Part shown: positions 41,707 to 53,756 of the stretch, piece after piece
Numbering within the stretch: position 1 is the stretch's first letter
How the letters are laid out: each line of letters opens with the position of its first letter
Source of the DNA: Ovis canadensis
Taxonomy: Eukaryota; Chordata; Mammalia; Artiodactyla; Bovidae
Direction of reading: 5' to 3'
NCBI RefSeq assembly: GCF_042477335.2
Contig: NC_091247.1
Coordinates: forward strand, 8,082,501 to 8,146,500
Length of the DNA: 64,000 bases
Position numbers and translations under genes: made by a program
Notes under the pieces: generated by a model
What the model was told of the DNA's origin: nothing
Seen by the model: only the letters and a program-made list of their open reading frames with translations
The model's database searches: none

Positions 41707-43857
41707 AGTGAAGGTGGCCAGTGCTCTCTGGGTATAAATTGGGGAGGGAGGTTTGGGCTGGGTCTGCTGCATGTGAAAACCAGGACCAGCTGCAGGAGTA
41801 GGGACGGGCCAGTTGCCCAGCTCAGGGGCCCCTGTTTGAATCCTGACTCCTCCAGGTACTTGCAAATCTCTGTCCACTTTCCCTGACACTGTCAGTTTCT
41901 CCCTCTGGAAAGAGCTTCCCAGCAGATCCTGCGAGGTCACGTGGCCGGTGCACATACACGGAGTCACCTCCAAGTTTCTGACCAAACCCTCTCGGGGCCC
42001 ATCTCTCTGTGCTGGCTGCAGGCCTTTTTCAGACCCGCTGGCCTTCCCTCTCTCCCTGTCCTTATTTCTGTGTGGTCTCTGCCTTTGCTGACACCTGGTG
42101 ACGGCCATCTCATTACCCCTCTTCACCTGGCTGCCCCTGCCTTCTCCCCTGGCCCAGCCCTGGAGGTTGGCCCGGTCCAGAAGCCAGGGGCAAGGGGAAG
42201 TGGGTGAGCCTTGTCCAGAGTCTCAGCAGTGTGCCACGGTGCCAGCCATGCCTCGTGGGGGGCCTAAGGATGGTCGTGGCCTTGGCCAGAGCAGAGGTCA
42301 GGCCAATCCCAGCCAACAGGAAGTGGGTTTGAGGCTGTGTGGAGCTGTAGGGGCGCAGGGGCTCAGCCAGGGTGCTTGCTGCAGTCTGCCTCAGGAAGGG
42401 AAGGGTCCTGCGGGCTGGGCTGGGGATAAAGGTCCTGCCCACCCTCCAGAGTCCAGCTGGGCTTCAGGAATGGGTCAGCTCAACACGCACGCACACCGCC
42501 TTGCATGAGCTGCAGACCCAGGTGCTAGGAGGGTTGGGTGAGGATCGTGGTATAAACCTCCTGTTTAGACTTGGACCCTGGAGGCCTCGTTCCTCACCTA
42601 GCCCTCTCCCTCTGAACCTGGACCTGGCCAAGGAGGGCACTCGCATGTCCACGTTGCCCAAAGCCGGGAGCAGTTCTTGAACTCCGGAGCTTCAGAAAGT
42701 TCTGCACTGCACGCCTGGCCCTGCGTGGGCACCCCAGGTGCTTCCCTGACTCCCCTTGGCCCCTGTCTTGGTTTCCACAGTGGCTCCCGGGCTGGTCCTA
42801 CAGGGCCACCCTTGCTGGCTTTCCCCACTGTCTCTCTAGGAGCTGCAGATGTCCTGAGTGAGGCCATGACCAGCACACAGGTGTCTCGGGGCCAAGCCCC
42901 TCTTGGGAGAAGCCAGGGCTGGACCTGCTCTGGGTCTCTTCAGCAAAGGCAGGAACTTAAAAACCACCCATACCTGGCTCTCTGTGGCAAGAGGCCAGGA
43001 GAACCATGGCTGCTCTGAATTTGTTCTGGCAGGCAGCTCTCCCCTCTACATGCCCCGGGGAGAAGCTCCCAGGGGCTGCTGGTGGCCTGACCTCCCAAGG
43101 AGCAACCTGGTCTAATCCAATCAGGAAGTCAGTCAAATGCTCTCTGACAGGTTTTGCATCTCAGGAATCCAGTCTAACCCCTTGGACTCCTTTCTGGAAG
43201 CTTGGGAGCCGTGTTCCATCCAATCTGGGATGTTTGGGGCAAAAACAGCCCTCTCTCCCCGACTTGAAGGGCTGAGTGGAAGGACCCCGGGCAGGGGCCA
43301 TGAGGCTCCCCAGAGCGGGGCACACCTGGGAGCAGCTTGCAGGCACAATGCCCCTAGGCGGCCAGTTGTGGGGGGCAGGAACTCATGGGGTCCTCCAATG
43401 GACCCTCCTTGGCCACTGCAGGTCCAAGACGGAGGAAGGACTGTTCAACGTGAGGGGCCTGCTCCTCCCGGGACTTGACTGGAGTCTCAAGATTCCAGAA
43501 GCAGCTTTCCAACCCCCGTCGCTCATCTCTCAGCCAGGGCTCACTGGAGGATCTCCTGGTTCCTGCCCTCTCCACCTACCAGAGACCCTAGCTGTGGCAA
43601 AGCTCAGAAAGGCAGCCCCTACTGACACCCCACACTATACGCTCCCAGATTCCTCCGTCTGGGGAAGTCCGTGGGGTCTACCAGGCAGCAGTGAGGTCTG
43701 GGCCCAGGCCCTGCTGTTTCCGGTCCCCGGGTGCCTGGCCCACGCATGCGCCTTAGATGGGTGGTCTTCCCATTCAGTGCAGGGCCTGGACTCTCATGCG
43801 GGCGAGAGGGCCTTTGTGAACACTAGGGGGCCAGCGGACTGGAGGCCACTGCTCTGA

Positions 43858-44075
43858 GCTTCCCTGGTGGTTCAGTGGTCAAGAATCCACCTGCAATGCA
43901 GGAGATGCGGGTTCAATCCCTGGGTCGGGAAGATGCCCTGGAGGAGGGCATGGCAACCCACTCCAGTATTCTTGCCTGGGGAATCTCCATGGACAGAGGA
44001 GCCTGGTGGGCTTCAGTCCATGGGGTCGCAAAGAGTCAGACACGACTGAAGTGACTGAGCACACACACACTCGCA
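43858..44075 (+). mobile_element. Bov-tA SINE
   Basis: Complete Bov-tA ending in acacacacacac. Copies of gccactgctc(t/c)gagc lie on both sides (43845-43859 and 44093-44107), within a longer similar flank, so the target-site duplication may be unusually long or locally rearranged. Confidence 0.88.
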
Positions 44076-44754
44076 GGGGACGGTGGACTGACAGCCACTG
44101 CTCCGAGCGGGATCTGCAGGATCTGCAGCAAGCATCCCACAGGCGGTGGGTGGATTCTGGGCTCCAGTGGAGCTGGGCAGGGGCAGCTCTGTTCATAGGC
44201 CTGGCTTGATCCTGACAGCGGACAAGATCTGCGGTCCCCAGCTCAGGACCCCTCCTGCCATGAGCAAGACTGAGTGAGGACAAGGTCAGGCTCCAAAGGG
44301 GCGGCGTCCACTGTTATAAGGACAAGGGGACAGTGGACAGGGGGGCAAGGGGCCAGGGAGGATGGTACAGGGAGCTGAGGAGAACAAAACCCTGAGAACA
44401 CCCACTAAGGCCTTGGCCTGGCCACTGCCCCTCTGTAGTCTGATTCTCAGGGAGACCAGGTAGGGGTCTGGGGGGAGGTGTGAGTTTCTGGGGACCTCAG
44501 CTGGAGGGAGGACCCCGCCCTTCCCCCTTCTCATGACTCTCAGAATCATCTCGGGGTGGGAACCCTCTGTAGAGGGCTGCTCGGCAGGCAGAGGATGCAG
44601 GGCACAGGTGTGTGTGCTCCCTCTGGGCACAGAGTCCCTCAAGCCTCAGACGGATACTAGCCTCCCCAGGGTCAGTGAAGCCTAACTGTCCTCCTAGGAG
44701 CCAGCCTGGGTCTGTCAGGATTGAGTGACCTATGACTCCTTGATCTCTATCCAC

Positions 44755-45163
44755 ACCCCTGGGGACCCCTGTCCTGAGACACTGTTATGAACTGAATGTT
44801 CATGTCCCCCCTGAAATTCATGTTGAAATCCTAATGCCCAGTACAATGGTATTAGGAGGGGACACCATTGGGAGGTGATTAGGTCATGAGGGTGGAGCCC
44901 ACATGAAAGGGATTAGTGCCCTTATAAGAGACCCCAGAGAACTCCATTGCCCCTTCCACCACGTGCAGACCCAGGGAGAAGATGGCCAGCTGTGAACCAG
45001 GAAATGCGTGGAAATGGGCCCTCATCAGATACCAAATCTGCTAGTGCCATGATCTTGGACTTCCCAGACTCCAGAACCATAAGAATTAAATTTCTATTAT
45101 TTTTAAGCCACATAGTCTACATTCAGTTCATAACAGTGTCTCAGGACAAGGGTCCCCAGGGGT
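44755..45163. repeat. 35-bp inverted repeat flanking an MLT1 LTR
   Basis: Arm 44755-44789 is the reverse complement of 45129-45163 with one mismatch. The arms enclose the MLT1 LTR and extend into its unique flank on the left, so they are not simply LTR ends. Confidence 0.85.
44781..45137 (+). mobile_element. MLT1-type solo LTR (ERVL-MaLR fossil)
   Basis: The order 'gaaattcatgttgaaatcct', 'ggtattaggaggggacacca', 'ggtgattaggtcatgagggt', 'gggattagtgcccttataag', 'ttggacttcccagactccag' and 'aattaaatttctattatt' follows the MLT1 LTR consensus as I recall it. No internal retroviral region is attached. An old fossil of the mammalian MaLR group, broken and non-coding. Confidence 0.75.
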
Positions 45164-45365
45164 ATTCTGTTACAGGCTGATTCAGCCACCTGTCCAAACT
45201 GCTGGGTCGCCCTGTCCTGGGTCCCCCTGTCCTGGGCCCCCTCTCCCCTACATCAGGGGTCTCCTGCCCAGACACACCCTGGGCCTTCTCTCCAGAGCAA
45301 GGCTTCTTGATAGTGAATTTCATACTTTCAGCATCTTCTGCAATCTGGATAGGCTGCATACACGT

Positions 45366-46576
45366 GTGATTAGTCACTCAGTCATGTCTGACTCTTTGTG
45401 CGACCCAATGGACGGTAGCCTGCCAGGTTCCTCTGTCCATGGGATTTCCCAGGGAAGAGTACTGGTTCAGTTCAGTCACTCAGTCATGTCTGGCTCTTTG
45501 CGACCCCATGGACTGCAGCACACCAGGCCTCCCTGTCTATCACCAACTCCTGGAGTTTACCCAAACTCATGTCCATTGAGTCGGTAATGCCACCCAACCA
45601 TCTCATCCTCTGTCATCCCCTTCTCCCCCCACCTTCAATCTTTCAGCATCAGGGTCTTTTCCAATGAGTCAGCTCTTCACATCAGATGGCCAAAGTATTG
45701 GAATTTCAGCTTCAACATCAGTCCTTCCAATGAACACTCAGGACTGATCTCCTTTAGGATGGACTGGTTGGATCTCCTTGCAGTTCAAGGGACTCTCAAG
45801 AGTCTTCTCCAATACCACAGTTAAAAAGCATCAATTCTTTGGTGCTCAGCTTTCTTTATAGTCCAACTCTCACATCCATACATGAGTACTAGAAAAACCA
45901 TAGCCTTGACTAGATGGACCTTTGTTTGCAAAGTAATGTCTCTACTTTTGAATATGCTATCTAGGTTGGTCATAGCTTTTCTTCCAAGAAGCAAGCATCT
46001 TTTCATTTCACAGCTGCAGTCACCATCTGCAGTGAATTTGGAGCCCCCCAAAATTTTAAGTCTGCCACTGTTTCCGCTGTTTCTCCATCTGTTTGCCATG
46101 AAATTATGGGACCAGATGCCATGATCTTCGTTTTCTGAATGTTGTGCTTTAAGCCCACTTTTTCACTCTCCTCTTTCACTTTCATCAAGAGGCTCTTTAG
46201 TTCTTCACTTTCTGCCATAAGGGTTTCTTCATCTGCATATCTGGGGTTATTGATATTTCTCCTGGCAATCTTGATTCCAGCTTGTGCTTCACCCAGCCCA
46301 GCATTTCTCATGATGTACTCTGCATATAAGTTAAATAAGCAGGGTGACAATATACAGCCTTGACGTACTCCTGTCCTGATTTGGAATCAGTCTGTTGTTC
46401 CATGTCCAGTTCCAACTGGTGCTTCTTGACCTGCATACAGATTTCTCAACAGGCAGGTCAAGAGTACTGGAGTGGTTGCCATTTCCTTCTCCAGGGGATC
46501 TTCCTGACCCAGGGATCAAACCCAGGTCTCCTGTGTCGGCAGGAGGATTTACAGTCTCAGCCACCAGAGAAGCCCC
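45366..46576 (-). mobile_element. Bov-tA split by a BovB insertion
   Basis: An antisense Bov-tA reads from 'gtcactcagtcatgtctgac' to 'gaagagtactgg' (45465) and resumes at 46460 with 'aagagtactggagtggttgc', ending at its head 'gccaccagagaagcccc'. The repeated aagagtactgg (45455-45465, 46460-46470) is the exact 11-bp target-site duplication of the BovB between. Confidence 0.93.
45466..46459 (-). mobile_element. 5'-truncated BovB LINE, antisense
   Basis: About 1 kb of BovB 3' sequence in the minus direction, including the C-terminal end of the reverse transcriptase: the minus strand codes for SPCLFNLYAEYIMRNAG and, further on, a YADE in place of the catalytic YADD. The 3' end is (gaactgaa)-type. 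Dead but fairly young, since its target-site duplication is still perfect. Confidence 0.93.
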
Positions 46577-46884
46577 TAGATAGGCTGAGAATTTCTCAAA
46601 TCATTGAGTTACTACAACAAACAATCATTTATTGGCTTAAAACAACACATTCCAAAGGCCAGAAGCCCCAAATCAGAGGTTCAGGGTGCTGATTCTAAGG
46701 TGTGGGCAGCCATACACCCTCAGGAGTCTCCAGGGCACCGTTCCTTGCCTCTCCAGCACTCATGCGTGGGTGGCCTTACTACTCGTATCTGCTTGTCTTC
46801 TCATCGACTTCTCCTTTGCGCATAATCTCCGTCTGGTTTTTTGTTTTTTACAAAACACTTTATTGCTAAAAAAAGAATACTATT

Positions 46885-47060
46885 ATCTAAGTCTTCAGTG
46901 AGTCATGTTTTTGCTGTTGAAGGATTTGAAATATTTCAAAAATTACCAAAATCTGACGGAGACATGACATAAGCAAATGCTGTTGGAAAAACGCCTACAG
47001 GCTCGCTTGATGTAGGGTTGCCAGAAGCCTTTGTAAAAAAATAAAGATAAATGCACTATG
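46885..47060 (+). mobile_element. Tigger-type DNA transposon fragment
   Basis: 'tgctgttgaaggatttgaaa', 'gcaaatgctgttggaaaaac', 'gatgtagggttgccagaagc' and a late 'actatgcctg' match the 3' end of Tigger (pogo) elements as I recall them. Confidence 0.6.
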
Positions 47061-47149
47061 CCTGTTATTACCTTTTAAGCGAGGCCTTCCCTCCGGCAAC
47101 CTATTTAAATTGCAACCACACTTGTTCCCCACCTAGCAAGCACTCTATC

Positions 47150-47300
47150 CCCTTTTTCTTCGTAGTCCTTTTATTGTTTACCATCTATACCCAGAAGAAG
47201 GTAAACTCCAGGAGGGCGGGGATTTTTGTCTATTTGGTTTGTCATTGCTCTGTCCAGAGCCCTGTAACAGTGCCTAAATGTACTGTTGGCACTCAAAAAT
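47150..47300 (+). repeat. L2-type 3' end
   Basis: 'aaactccaggagggcgggga', 'tttgtctatttggtttgtca' and 'taacagtgcctaaatgtact' follow the end of old L2 repeats. Confidence 0.45.
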
Positions 47301-47301
47301 G

Positions 47302-47798
47302 GCTGTTGTCCCCAGTGGTCCAGTGGCTAAGACTCTGTGCTCCCATTGTAGGGGAGCCGGGTTCTATCCCTGGTCAGGGAACTAGATCCCACATGCTGCA
47401 ACTAAGAGTTCAAATGCCACAACTATTAATAAGAGATCCCTCGTGCTGTGCTGCTCCAGTGTTCTTGCCTGGAGAATCCCAGGGACGGGAGCCTGGTGGG
47501 CCGCCATCTATGGGGTTGCACAGAGTCGGACACAACTGACGTGACTTAGCAGCAGCAGCACATGCTATAATAAAGGTCGAAGATCTCATATACCACAACC
47601 AAAGGCCTGGTGCAGCCAAATAAATAATTTTATTTATTTTTAGGTTGTACTGGGTCTTCATTGTTTCATGAAGGGGCTAATCTCTGGTTGTGGTGCCCAT
47701 GCTTAGCTGCCTCGAGGCATGTGGAATCTTCCCAGACCAGGGATGGAACCAATGTCCCCTGCATTGACAGGTGAATTCTCAACCACCCAGGAAATCCA
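47302..47798. mobile_element. Cluster of three interleaved SINEs
   Basis: A sense tRNA-Glu/CHR-type SINE (47302-47450, resuming 47561-47628) is interrupted by a sense BovA2 3' fragment (47451-47560, ending gcagcagcagca). An antisense CHR-type SINE (about 47624-47798) abuts the far end. Confidence 0.75.
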
Positions 47799-47951
47799 AT
47801 AAATATATATATTTTTTAATGGCCATTTAATGAACAGAGATGTATATACCTAGGACCCTCTGGATGCTGCAGCCCTCAACATGGTACTGCCTCTGAGTCC
47901 TATTCTGTATTTTAAACCCTTGAACCTGCAACAGATATTGCAGTCACTGTC

Positions 47952-48078
47952 TATTGTTTGTTTGTTCGGTCACCAAATCGTGTCCGACTCTTCAAGACCC
48001 CATGGACTGAAGCAGTCCAGGCTTCCATGTCCATCACCATCTCCCGGAGTTTGCCCAAGTTTGTGTCCTGTCTATAGG
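47952..48078 (-). mobile_element. BovB 3' fragment, antisense
   Basis: 'tcggtcaccaaatcgtgtcc' to 'ctcccggagtttgcccaagt' is reverse-complement BovB 3' end. Confidence 0.8.
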
Positions 48079-48167
48079 AGGACCTTTGGGAGATGCTAGT
48101 CCTGCGCTACCTGGGCCATGACATCCTGTAACATAACCATCCTTTACTTTCCTTAAAAACAGTTACG

Positions 48168-48292
48168 GGACTTCCCCGGTGGTACACTGGTCAGGACTGT
48201 GTTTCCACTGCAGGGGCCACAGGGTCAATTCACAGTCTGGGAAGTAAGATCCACATGCCACGTGGCACAGCCAAAACAACAAAATAAAACAC
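48168..48292 (+). mobile_element. tRNA-Glu-type SINE
   Basis: 'gggacttccccggtggtaca' head, 'ctgggaagtaagatccacat' and a caaaacaacaaaataaaa tail. Confidence 0.82.
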
Positions 48293-48299
48293 TGTCCTC

Positions 48300-48560
48300 A
48301 TTCACTAAAGGGATCAAATCAGAATGTATCTGTTGAGTGGAAGACGGGACTGCTCACACAGTTGCCAAATAAAATATGAGATGCACCAAATGCCTAATTA
48401 AATTTTGATTCTGGATAAACAACAAATAATCTCTTAGTATAAGTACAACCCATGCAGTTAGTAAGTGGGTGTCTTATGTTTTTATTTGCTAAATGTGGCA
48501 ATGCTATGCTGGTGACCGTCTTATCCGAAAAGTTATAGATCGGCTTCTCATGGCCTTTCT
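48300..48560. repeat. Unclassified ancient repeat
   Basis: 'tgccaaataaaatatgagatg', 'attttgattctggataaaca' and 'gtataagtacaacccatgca' are familiar from a common old mammalian repeat, but I cannot name it firmly. Confidence 0.35.
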
Positions 48561-48689
48561 ACAAGTTATTATCCTCCTAGAAATGGAGGCAGGGAAAGAG
48601 GAGGAGGAGACCGCCAAGAGAAATTAGCGAGAATGTGACTCATTCTCATGGCCCCTGCTCATCTTATGAGAACACTCATGATGACATTT

Positions 48690-48912
48690 GGGCTTCCCTC
48701 ATAGCTCAGTTGGTAAAGAATCTGCCTGCAGTGCAGGAGAGCCAGGTTTGATTCCTGGGTCAGGAAAGTCCCCTGGAAAAGGAAATGGCAACCCACTCCA
48801 GTGTTCTTGCCTGGGAAATCCCATGCATGGACAGAGGAGCTTGGCAGGCTACAGTCCATAGGGTCACAAGAGCTGGACACGACTTAACGACTAAAGCAGC
48901 ACTACCACCACC
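48690..48912 (+). mobile_element. Bov-tA SINE
   Basis: Complete Bov-tA, 'gggcttccctcatagctcag' to 'cgacttaacgactaaagcag'. Confidence 0.9.
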
Positions 48913-50419
48913 ATTATGAATTTAGGGCCACCTGGATAATTTGAAAAACTTTCATATCAAATCCCATTTAGTTAAAAATTCTGAATTGCAATATTCACTT
49001 TATTGAGGTGGTCTGGGAAAACCCCAATTTATTTAAAAAGCAAAGAAGGAAAGAAAGATGGAAAGAAGGAAAAGGCTGATCACCAGGTTAGGACAACTGT
49101 CTTCTACTATTCAAATATTGGTGAACTGTGAAAATAATTTTATTCTTTTAGACATCTGAGAACAGAATGCAATTGATCATATTATGAGTCAGGAATTAGG
49201 ATATTGTCAATCTGCAGGAAAGCAAAACAAACAAACAAAACTGGGCCATACCAAGCAAAAAATAGCTTGTTTTGTTTTTGAAGAGAGTAACACATTTTAT
49301 TTATAAACTGTAGCAATCAGGCATTAGTAAGACATTAACTATTATATAAAACTTTTTAAGTAGTAATAAAGAAAAAAATATTTACCTTAGTCACATCTGC
49401 AAAGCCTTTTTTCCAAATAAAGTTACATTTACTTTTGCAGGAATTTAGACATAAATACCTTTGGGGGGTTACTTTTCAGCCTGTCAGAGTCCCATGATCC
49501 ATACAGACCTCTTTTCCCCACAACCCAGTCCCCACCTGTCCTGAGCCATCCACACCCCAGACTTGCTCACAAAGAGACTTGGGTTCATCTCAGGCCCTGA
49601 CAGCCTAGTCTGTGTAGCTGCAGCTGGACTGATGAGGAGCTCCAGGACTCCGCTCTGTCCAGGCAGGGTTTCTGGATGCCCCGGCAGGTGCTGCGGACCT
49701 GTGGCTGGAGCTTGGAAGCCCCGCCCTTCTGCCACTGTCTGCGCCTCCTTCTGCCTCCTGATGCTCCCTTTCCCGCATGGCTGAGAGTTTTCACAGGCCC
49801 CCAGTGCACACCAAGTGTTTCCTCCCAGTGTGTGCTCTATTAGGAGAGGTAGGATAGGCCCCTCTGCAGACAACCTTAAGGGCCCCCCTTTCCTGATCAG
49901 AGCTCTCCCCTTTTTATCTATGAATTATCCCTCCCAGGGTCAGGGACGGGAAGGGGCTGTTTCCACCAGCTCCTGCCCAGTGAGGGCTGTTTTGGAGAGT
50001 CACTGGAGAAGATGCCAGGCTGACTTCTGATCTTGGAGCTTGTGAACTGGAGTTGGACTACTGCCAAGCAAAGTCAAAAGGCAAGGATGGGCAGGATCAG
50101 ACAATGCTGGAGAGCAGAGAAGGGGAGGCTATTGAGATGAGGGTACTGCTCCGAAGGGCAGGCAGGGAGTGGCGCCTGGTTCTCCTGTGGCCCAAGTGGA
50201 CGTTGGGGTGTGCACCTTGGGGGAGGGTCCATTTGCAAAGCAAACCTGGCGAACAGCAGTCTGGACACGCTGAAGGGCTCACACTGCCAGACAACCAGAT
50301 CTAGCGTGAAATAGACTCTTAATGCCCTGCTGGGCTCACAAAAAAACAAGAAACATTCATGGCCTTACGGATGTGTTTTAGGATAATTAGAACGGCCCCA
50401 ATGTCGTGAGCAAATTGTC

Positions 50420-51600
50420 CAGAATAAAACCGTATGAAAGAAACCACAGAATAAATCCAAAGAAAACAGAAGGAAGGAGAAAATACAGTCAAGAGAAAAA
50501 GTTAATAAAGAAAGATACAATAGGAATGTCAAAGCCAAAAAGTTGATTCTTGGAAAAGACTAATAAGGGACTTCGCTGGTGGTCCAGTGCTTAGGGCTGC
50601 ATTACTACTGCAGGTGAGGGTTCGATCCCTTGCCGGGGAGCTAAGACTCCACATGCCCCACGGCATGGCCAAACAACAGGAAGAAGACGAATAACATAGA
50701 AATTCAGAAAAATTTCTCAAGACAGAATGATATAAGGCACAGATAAACAGAAATAAAAGAAGGATATAACTGTAGATTCTATACAAATTATAAAAGAACA
50801 GACAAATGCTACAGATAATGAAATGGGAAGTTTCCCACTAAATTGTAACTTACCAAAATGGATTCAAGAAGAAGAAAATCTGAGCTGCCCTATAGCCATC
50901 ACAGAAATCAGATCAATCATTAACAGACCTTCCCACAAATATCAGACAGGCAATATAAACTATGCATGTTCAAAGTGCACGATTTGACAAGTTTTTTAAA
51001 ATAAAAATTTAAAATTTTGATTTACAGAAAAATTGTAAAGAGTTCTCATATACCTTGCACCTAGTTTTCCATATTATTAACCTCTTATATTGATACGATA
51101 CATTTGTTACAGTGAACAAACCACCAATTATACATTATTAACTGAAGTCCATGCTTTATTCAGACTTCCCTTGGTTTGTCCATAATGCCCTTCTTCCTAT
51201 TTCAGGATCCCATAGTACATGTAGTTGTTATGACTCCTTAGGTTTCTCTCTGCTCTGACACTCTCTCAGATTTCCCTTGGTCTTGATGACCTTGACAGGC
51301 TGGAGGACCACTACTCAGGTAGTGTTGAATGTCCCTCCATTGGGATTTCTTACGTGTTATCCTCATGGTTAGACTGAGTTTAGGGGAGGAAGAGCAGAGA
51401 GGTCAAGCGTCATTTTTGCATCACATTCTATCAAGGGTATACACTATCAACATGACTGATCACTGTTGATGCTGAGCTTGGTCACCTGGCACGGGGGTGA
51501 GTGTTGGGCTTCTCCACTGCAGTTGCCCTTCATCCTCCTTCCCACACGGTCCTCATGGGAAGGAGTCAAGCTGCACAGCCTGCACCTAAGGAGGGCGGAG
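50420..51600 (+). mobile_element. L1 fragment with SINE insertion
   Basis: The 3' half of L1 ORF2 in sense: 'gacaaatgctacagataatg', 'caagaagaagaaaatctgag', 'cagatcaatcattaacagac' and 'ccttcccacaaatatcagac'. L1M-like 3'UTR text follows ('gatgaccttgacaggctgga', 'acactatcaacatgactgat'). A sense SINE at 50568-50680 (gggacttcgctggtggtcca ... gccaaacaac) interrupts it. No coding capacity remains. Confidence 0.75.
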
Positions 51601-51883
51601 TTTTTCTCCACCTTCTTGCGGGCAGGATGTCTACACAACTTATTTGGAATTCTGCACAAGAGATTTTTCTCTTCTCTATTTATTAATTCAATCATTTATA
51701 TCAGAATGGATTCATGGATATTTATTTTATACTTTGGGTTATAATCCGATACTACTTAATTTTGTTGATCAAATTGTTCCAATTTTGGCCACTGGGAGCT
51801 CTGAAGTCCTCTTGCTATATCCCATTCATTGTGGTTTTTGAGCAATTTGTTATGATATATATATAAATACCCCATGGAACCAC

Positions 51884-52008
51884 TGAGGAGGGCATGGCAA
51901 CCCTCTCCAGTATTCTTGCCTAGAGAATCCCGTGGATAGAGGAGCCTGGCGGGCTACAGTCCATGGGATCACAAAGAGTCGGACATGACTGAAGCGACTG
52001 AGCATGCC
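51884..52008 (+). mobile_element. BovA SINE fragment
   Basis: Headless BovA monomer, 'gaggagggcatggcaaccct' to 'catgactgaagcgactgagc'. Confidence 0.87.
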
Positions 52009-52170
52009 TGGAACCACCACCACAATCAACAGTGAACGTATTCGTCACTGCCCCCCCACCTCCCAAGATTCCTCATGCTCTTTCCCTCCTGCCCTTCATC
52101 ACACACTCCATGCCCCACCCCCAGGAAACCTTCAATATGTTTTCTGTCACCAGAGATTAGCTGGCATTTT

Positions 52171-52427
52171 CTGCTGCTGCTGCTAAGTCGCTTCAGTTGT
52201 GTCCGACTCTGTGCGACCCCAGAGTCGGCAGCCCACCAGGCTTCCCCGCCCCTGGGATTCTCCAGGCAAGAACACTGGAGTGGGTTGCCATTTCCTTCTC
52301 CAATGCATGAAAGTGAAAATGAAAGTGAAGTCACTCAGTCGTGTCCGACTCTTCGAGACTCCATGGGCTGCAGCCCATCAGGCTCCTCCGTCCATAGGAT
52401 TTTCCAGGCAGGAGTACTGGAGTGGAA
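52171..52427 (-). mobile_element. BovA2 SINE, antisense
   Basis: Reverse-complement BovA2 dimer with GCT-rich tail and 'gaaagtgaaaatgaaagtga' linker. It is inserted in old L1-like sequence. Confidence 0.9.
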
Positions 52428-53463
52428 TCAAACAGCATATATACCCTATTGCCTGGCCTCTTTCATTCAGCATAATTATTTTGAAATTCATCTCTTTCCT
52501 AGGTTTTGGGTGAGATGAAGTGGGACACATGGGTAGAACCCACTGGGGTGGCAGAGAAGGGTAACTGGTGGGGTCAGAGGAGGTGGCAGAGCAGGGGCTT
52601 GGCAGTCATGGAGGGTGAAGAGTTTGGCAGGACTCTTGGGTTTTCCCTTGATGATAGAGGCAGGAACAGAAGAGGAGAAAATGGTTAGGTGGGAGAGATA
52701 GCCAGTTGGGTGCTTGTGCCAGGACGAAGGTGGGGTTCCTGGGGGACATCCTGGCTGTCCCAGAAGCAGGGACAGGATAGAACTGCCCTGAAACCCCAGG
52801 CTGGGCATTCACGACACAGATGGTAACAGGAACCAGGGCAGCAAAGAAGTGGCCGAGGCCATATGCCTGGGACCTAGAGAAGCCAGCACAGAACCCTGAA
52901 GAACCAAACTCTTTGGGGGCTGCTGCAGAAGAGAGGGTGAAGAAAAACAAAAAGGGGTGGGGTCTCAGACCCACAGAGGGGCATGTGTCCATCCAGAAGA
53001 CTGGTCACTAGGGTCAGATACCAATGGGAGGTCATGGAGGCTGGATCTTGGAATGGGGCTCCTGGACTGGCAGGATCTGGGTTCTGCCTGAACAGAGGCT
53101 CTGTCTTCTCTGCATGAGAGGCCTGGGTCTTGGCTACCTATCCCCAGATGTTCCACAGCAACAAGGAAGAGTATGGCCGTCCCTGGGACTTGCTCAGACT
53201 TGGGCTTAGGGATCCATCCAAGTAAGTGACAGAGAGGAAGCTTTTGGCTGGAATGAGATAAGGAAGAGGCAGTATAGGGACCCAGGGCAGACAGCACTGG
53301 AAGATGGGCCATGAGATGTGGGTCTGCCCTTACATCCTGCCCAATCTTGGTCAGGAGAACAAAGGGAGAATTTGCCAAATATTTTGGTGGAGGACTGGGT
53401 TATTGGGTTTCCTTCTTATATTTGGCAAAGGTGGAACAAACTGCAAAAAATGGTGGGCAAAAA

Positions 53464-53732
53464 ATGCTGCTACTGCTAAGTCACTTCAGTCGTGTCTAAC
53501 TTTGTGTGACCCCATAGACAGCAGCCCACCAGGCTCCCCGGTCCCTGGGATTCTCCAGGCATGAACACTGGAGTGGGTTGCCATTTCCTTCTCCAATGCA
53601 TGAAAGTGAAAAGTGAAAGTGAAGTCGCTCAGTCCTGACCGACTCTTAGCGACCCCATGGACTGCAGCCTACCAGGCTCCTCTGTCCACGGGATTTCCAG
53701 GAAAGAGAACTGGAGTGGGTTGCCACTGCCAG
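53464..53732 (-). mobile_element. BovA2 SINE, antisense
   Basis: Reverse-complement BovA2 dimer next to the left edge of the second BBLN-promoter copy. Confidence 0.9.
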
Positions 53733-53756
53733 GGGTCTCTAAAACACTGGCCTCTC

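Noticed and set aside
43806-43825. CTCF-like cactagggggccagcgg
   Set aside because: It has a C where the consensus needs a purine after ggggc; weaker than the two motifs reported.
43276-43857. 193-aa plus-strand frame in the LCN2-PTGES2 interval
   Set aside because: No recognisable family and no regulatory context; consistent with chance in GC-rich sequence.
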